64,000 nucleotides of DNA, taken from an uncultured Flavobacteriales bacterium. GTDB lineage: Bacteria; Bacteroidota; Bacteroidia; Flavobacteriales_G; Salibacteraceae. The DNA is taken from NCBI GenBank assembly GCA_943788725.1, contig CALSRJ010000001.1, positions 618,861 to 682,860 on the forward strand, written 5' to 3'. Under the pieces are notes generated by a model. It did no database searches. It saw nothing but the letters and a program-made list of their open reading frames with translations, and was not told the DNA's origin. The position numbers and the translations under genes were made by a program. Positions within the stretch are counted from its first letter, which is position 1, and the number at the start of each line of letters is the position of its first letter. Shown piece by piece: positions 61,693 to 64,000 of the stretch.

Positions 61693-62892
61693 TCAGCGCA
61701 TCCAAGGAGCATCAGCGTAGGCTTCGTCGCGAGAAGCGGCTTCCCTGTTCTTCATGATGTAATGGTCTCGGTCTCGCCGCCTACTTCTGTATCCCAACAA
61801 ATGAAATACCTGCTTGGCGAAGAAGCGCGCAACCTTGCGATCAACGATCAAGGCTTCTCGAGACGCAGAAGCCCAATGTACACCTGGAAGCCAAGTGAGC
61901 AATCGATCCGCATTGCTATTCCGAAGCAGCGCAGACAACTTCAAAAAAATAGACGGGATGCTGCGAATGGCAAAAAAGCCTTCTGATCCTTGCGATTGAT
62001 ACAAAGGCATAAACACCCGGGCATTTCGATCAGCATATATCGGCTTCCCTTCACTTGTAGCCAACTGCTGGCCCAAGCTGATGCGTTGGAAATTCACATA
62101 GCCGGGGTACATTTCAAAATGCTCCCCTTCTGAAATGCGGTAGCGATAAAATATCTCGAAAAAATTGGCGACGCCATTGGATGCATCTTCGAGAAATTGC
62201 GCATCCTCTATCACGGGAAACACCTCCTCATCCAGCACTCCACAAAGATGAAGAGAAAGACGAGCAAATGCTAGGTGACGCGCGGTCGCGTCAGGGTCAT
62301 CATGCTGCCCCGCCTCAAACCCAAAGGCGACGTAGCCTAACTCATTGATATAGCTCAACAATGGCCCGTCAAGGTATTCTTCAATTCCCAATATGATGGG
62401 CAGAGGATACTGCCGGGTGAAACGTCTGTTCAGAAGGCTGTCATTGACCACAACGAACGGAATCGTGGCGCTGGAGGTAGTGTGTAAATCCATGAAATAG
62501 AATGGACCTGTATCAGCAGTCAAAATTTCATCGATGGCCTGCAAAAGTTCAACTTGCTCGGATTCGTCTCGTACCTGTGGGACAAATTTTCCTTGTCTAA
62601 TCTCCTCTACCCTTTCCACTGACCAAATGCGATTCAGGTCAGTGTCGAGGTATCTATCCGAAGACCGGAGCGCTCCTATGTTCCCCGTCAGGCCGTGCAC
62701 AGAACCTTTCATTGACGACCTGAGCGGTTCAATCGCCCGAAACAAGTGTTGCATGGCATGCACTCCGGAAGGCTCATTGCCGTGCAGCCCTGCTATAAAA
62801 ATGATCGAGGGTCCGTCATGATCGCCATGGACAGAGAAGAGTTTCCTTTGATGATCGGTCGTTGATTCCACTAAACTATCCTCTATTACCAT
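61693..62892 (-). CDS. AstE/aspartoacylase-like M14-type hydrolase
   Basis: A ~399-residue zinc hydrolase. I choose ATG 62892 (MVIEDSLVESTTD), though the frame opens at 62916. The zinc site is IFIAGLHGNEPSGVHAM (HxxE, ~39-42) with DLHTTSSATIPFVV (~147) giving the third ligand, and FGFEAGQHDD holds the catalytic Glu. GNIGALRSSDRYLDTDLNR is a typical M14-type Arg-containing loop. The family cleaves amide bonds to N-succinyl-Glu, N-acetyl-Asp or related carboxylates. The C-terminal ~110 residues end in a basic tail. Its start overlaps the end of the GCS2-CBS gene, so the two are co-translated. Confidence 0.85.
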   Translation of the reverse strand: MVIEDSLVESTTDHQRKLFSVHGDHDGPSIIFIAGLHGNEPSGVHAMQHLFRAIEPLRSSMKGSVHGLTGNIGALRSSDRYLDTDLNRIWSVERVEEIRQGKFVPQVRDESEQVELLQAIDEILTADTGPFYFMDLHTTSSATIPFVVVNDSLLNRRFTRQYPLPIILGIEEYLDGPLLSYINELGYVAFGFEAGQHDDPDATARHLAFARLSLHLCGVLDEEVFPVIEDAQFLEDASNGVANFFEIFYRYRISEGEHFEMYPGYVNFQRISLGQQLATSEGKPIYADRNARVFMPLYQSQGSEGFFAIRSIPSIFLKLSALLRNSNADRLLTWLPGVHWASASREALIVDRKVARFFAKQVFHLLGYRSRRRDRDHYIMKNREAASRDEAYADAPWMR

Positions 62893-64000
62893 CTCTATCA
62901 AAGGCTTGCACATCATCGATGGTAACGATTCCGATCAAGTGGTGATCGTGAACAACGGGTAGACTACCAATCTCAAACTTTTTCATTACGCGTATGGCTT
63001 CTTGGATTTCCGTATCAGGATTCGCGGTGATCACGCTGCGTATCATCACGTCCTTCACCAACGCATCATCGACTTTCCCACCTCTAAGCCTGAAGCGATC
63101 CAGATGGGTTGAAGTTAGAATTCCCACCAACTTGGCTTTATCGTCCTCGACGGGGATATGGTGAATCTGGTTCCAGTCCATCACGTTGATGGCGAGCTCC
63201 GCAGAGTCATTCTCATGCACCGTAAAAAGGTCAGTACTCATAACGTGTTCTACCGTGTGGGCGGCCTCATGGGTTTCTAGACGGACATCAATTGCCGGCC
63301 AGTCTGAAATCGGTGATCCAGAACGTTGGTAATGATGAATCGCTTTGGTCAAAGCCAAGAGTGCGTCGTCTCGCTTCAAGTCCCTTCGCAAGGCTCGATA
63401 GTTTTGAATGATCCATTGCGCGCCTGTCTTCCCAATGGCACGGCGTTCAATGATACTGAGGTAGCGGTCGATGTCTATGGTATCAATACCGGCTTTAACA
63501 AGGCCTTCACGAGCGATGGGCAGAAGGTGTTTGATGATCAATTCTCGAACCGATATCTGCTCTCCCATCCAGCGCATTACACTTTCTTTTCCAGTGCGTG
63601 AAGCTTTGATGAAATTAGACTTAGCATCTTTAAACTCCATAACCGAAGCGATATCGTCACAGTTTTTAGGTCTTCCCTTCATCAATCCGACCCAAAAAGC
63701 AAAATTGGCGACCTCATCCATGGTGGTTGGTCCAGCCGGGATATATCGGTTTTCAATGCGCAAATGAGGTCTACCTTCTGTCACGCCATAGCAAGGACGA
63801 TTCCAGCGATATACGGTACTATTATGCAAGCTAAGCGCCTGTAATTTTGGTATGTTTCCCACTTCGAGATCTTGGAGTGAATCGCGCTCGATATCGCACG
63901 ACATGATCACCCTGAATTTGCCAATAGAGTTTTTAAAAATGTCGACGACGCTGCCTTCTTCCCATGCATTGCCAAAATTGACCCTCGGAATTTGATCCTT
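62876..64000 (-). CDS. GCS2-like ligase fused to two CBS domains, 5' end cut
   Basis: The frame is open to the right window edge: codons 63911-64000 read VNFGNAWEEGSVVDIFK before the GTG at 63910, so the start lies outside. The visible part opens with glutamate-cysteine ligase type 2 sequence: ALSLHNSTVYRWNRPCYGV, HLRIENRYIPAGPTTM (Glu as metal ligand) and FWVGLMKGRPKN. Helical sequence follows, then two CBS domains at the C-terminus (VEHVMSTDLFTVHENDSAE, IHHIPVEDDK and VKDVMIRSVITA, GSLPVVHDHHLIGIVTIDD). CBS pairs sense adenosine nucleotides, so the ligase may be energy-regulated. It overlaps the AstE-like gene. Confidence 0.85.
   Translation of the reverse strand, partial: KDQIPRVNFGNAWEEGSVVDIFKNSIGKFRVIMSCDIERDSLQDLEVGNIPKLQALSLHNSTVYRWNRPCYGVTEGRPHLRIENRYIPAGPTTMDEVANFAFWVGLMKGRPKNCDDIASVMEFKDAKSNFIKASRTGKESVMRWMGEQISVRELIIKHLLPIAREGLVKAGIDTIDIDRYLSIIERRAIGKTGAQWIIQNYRALRRDLKRDDALLALTKAIHHYQRSGSPISDWPAIDVRLETHEAAHTVEHVMSTDLFTVHENDSAELAINVMDWNQIHHIPVEDDKAKLVGILTSTHLDRFRLRGGKVDDALVKDVMIRSVITANPDTEIQEAIRVMKKFEIGSLPVVHDHHLIGIVTIDDVQAFDRDGNRG

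Noticed and set aside
61478-61705. Minus-strand open frame with RLDSNQH over the tRNA region
   Set aside because: It is the antisense reading of tRNA-Leu and its duplicated 3' end, a well-known source of false proteins; it has no other support.

Overview
The window reads as a chromosomal segment of a Bacteroidota bacterium, most likely a Flavobacteriales-type lineage. The evidence is: six secreted proteins ending in type IX secretion (T9SS) C-terminal sorting domains; a SusC/CirA-like TonB receptor with an N-terminal carboxypeptidase-regulatory domain; Rho with the long Arg/Asp/Asn/Gly insertion typical of the phylum; DUF4293, DUF4199 and DUF2723 proteins; and several promoters matching the Bacteroidota -7 element TAnnTTTG, with little sign of Shine-Dalgarno sequences. 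No rRNA, insertion sequence, prophage or CRISPR array was seen. One tRNA is present, tRNA-Leu(CAG).

Layout. 0-3 kb: exonuclease III (cut by the window edge) and two T9SS cargo proteins. 2.8-7.8 kb: HupE-like protein coupled to an M1 peptidase, then a lemA-TPM-TPM operon. 8-11.3 kb: a large T9SS surface protein and a badly frameshifted glycosyltransferase, each close to a 7-bp-period repeat element. 11.3-19.4 kb: FtsE-like ATPase, YfcE-like phosphoesterase, DUF4293, rho with a strong intrinsic terminator, DUF4199, Mpl-type Mur ligase, class II aldolase, MBL hydrolase. 19-26.8 kb: ComEC, lipoproteins, a GT-C-like membrane protein, DinB, MuiA-like and YugP-like proteins. 26.9-29.4 kb: two Omp28/thioredoxin-like T9SS proteins, one with CxxC and one without. 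29.4-36.2 kb: surE, a small membrane protein and lpxB in overlapping order, then SpoIID/LytB and a 1091-residue DUF2723 glycosyltransferase. 36.4-41.3 kb: an OmpA-type protein lacking an export signal, then an operon of DUF4154 (YfiR-like), a TPR protein and a HAMP-SpoIIE phosphatase. 41.3-50.7 kb: TonB receptor, lipoylated E2 acyltransferase and two tandem TPR/PD40/OmpA envelope proteins. 50.8-61.3 kb: DnaQ-type exonuclease, FAH hydrolase, esterase, thioesterase, ChaN, AIM24, another T9SS protein, Tpx, a VPS10/BNR-repeat protein and an SDR. 61.4-64 kb: tRNA-Leu with a duplicated 3' end, then an AstE/aspartoacylase-like hydrolase overlapping a GCS2-CBS fusion cut by the window edge.

Much of the content serves the cell envelope: lipid A (lpxB), peptidoglycan recycling (mpl, SpoIID), glycosylation (DUF2723), outer-membrane scaffolds (OmpA/PD40), TonB import and T9SS surface cargo. 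The best candidates for less-described systems are the DUF4154-TPR-SpoIIE phosphatase operon and the GCS2-CBS/AstE pair at the right edge. At least eleven single-base frame breaks in otherwise well-conserved genes (M1 peptidase, lemA, glycosyltransferase, ftsE-like gene, DUF4293, lpxB, one T9SS gene) suggest residual assembly indels. Those genes are annotated here as single reconstructed genes.
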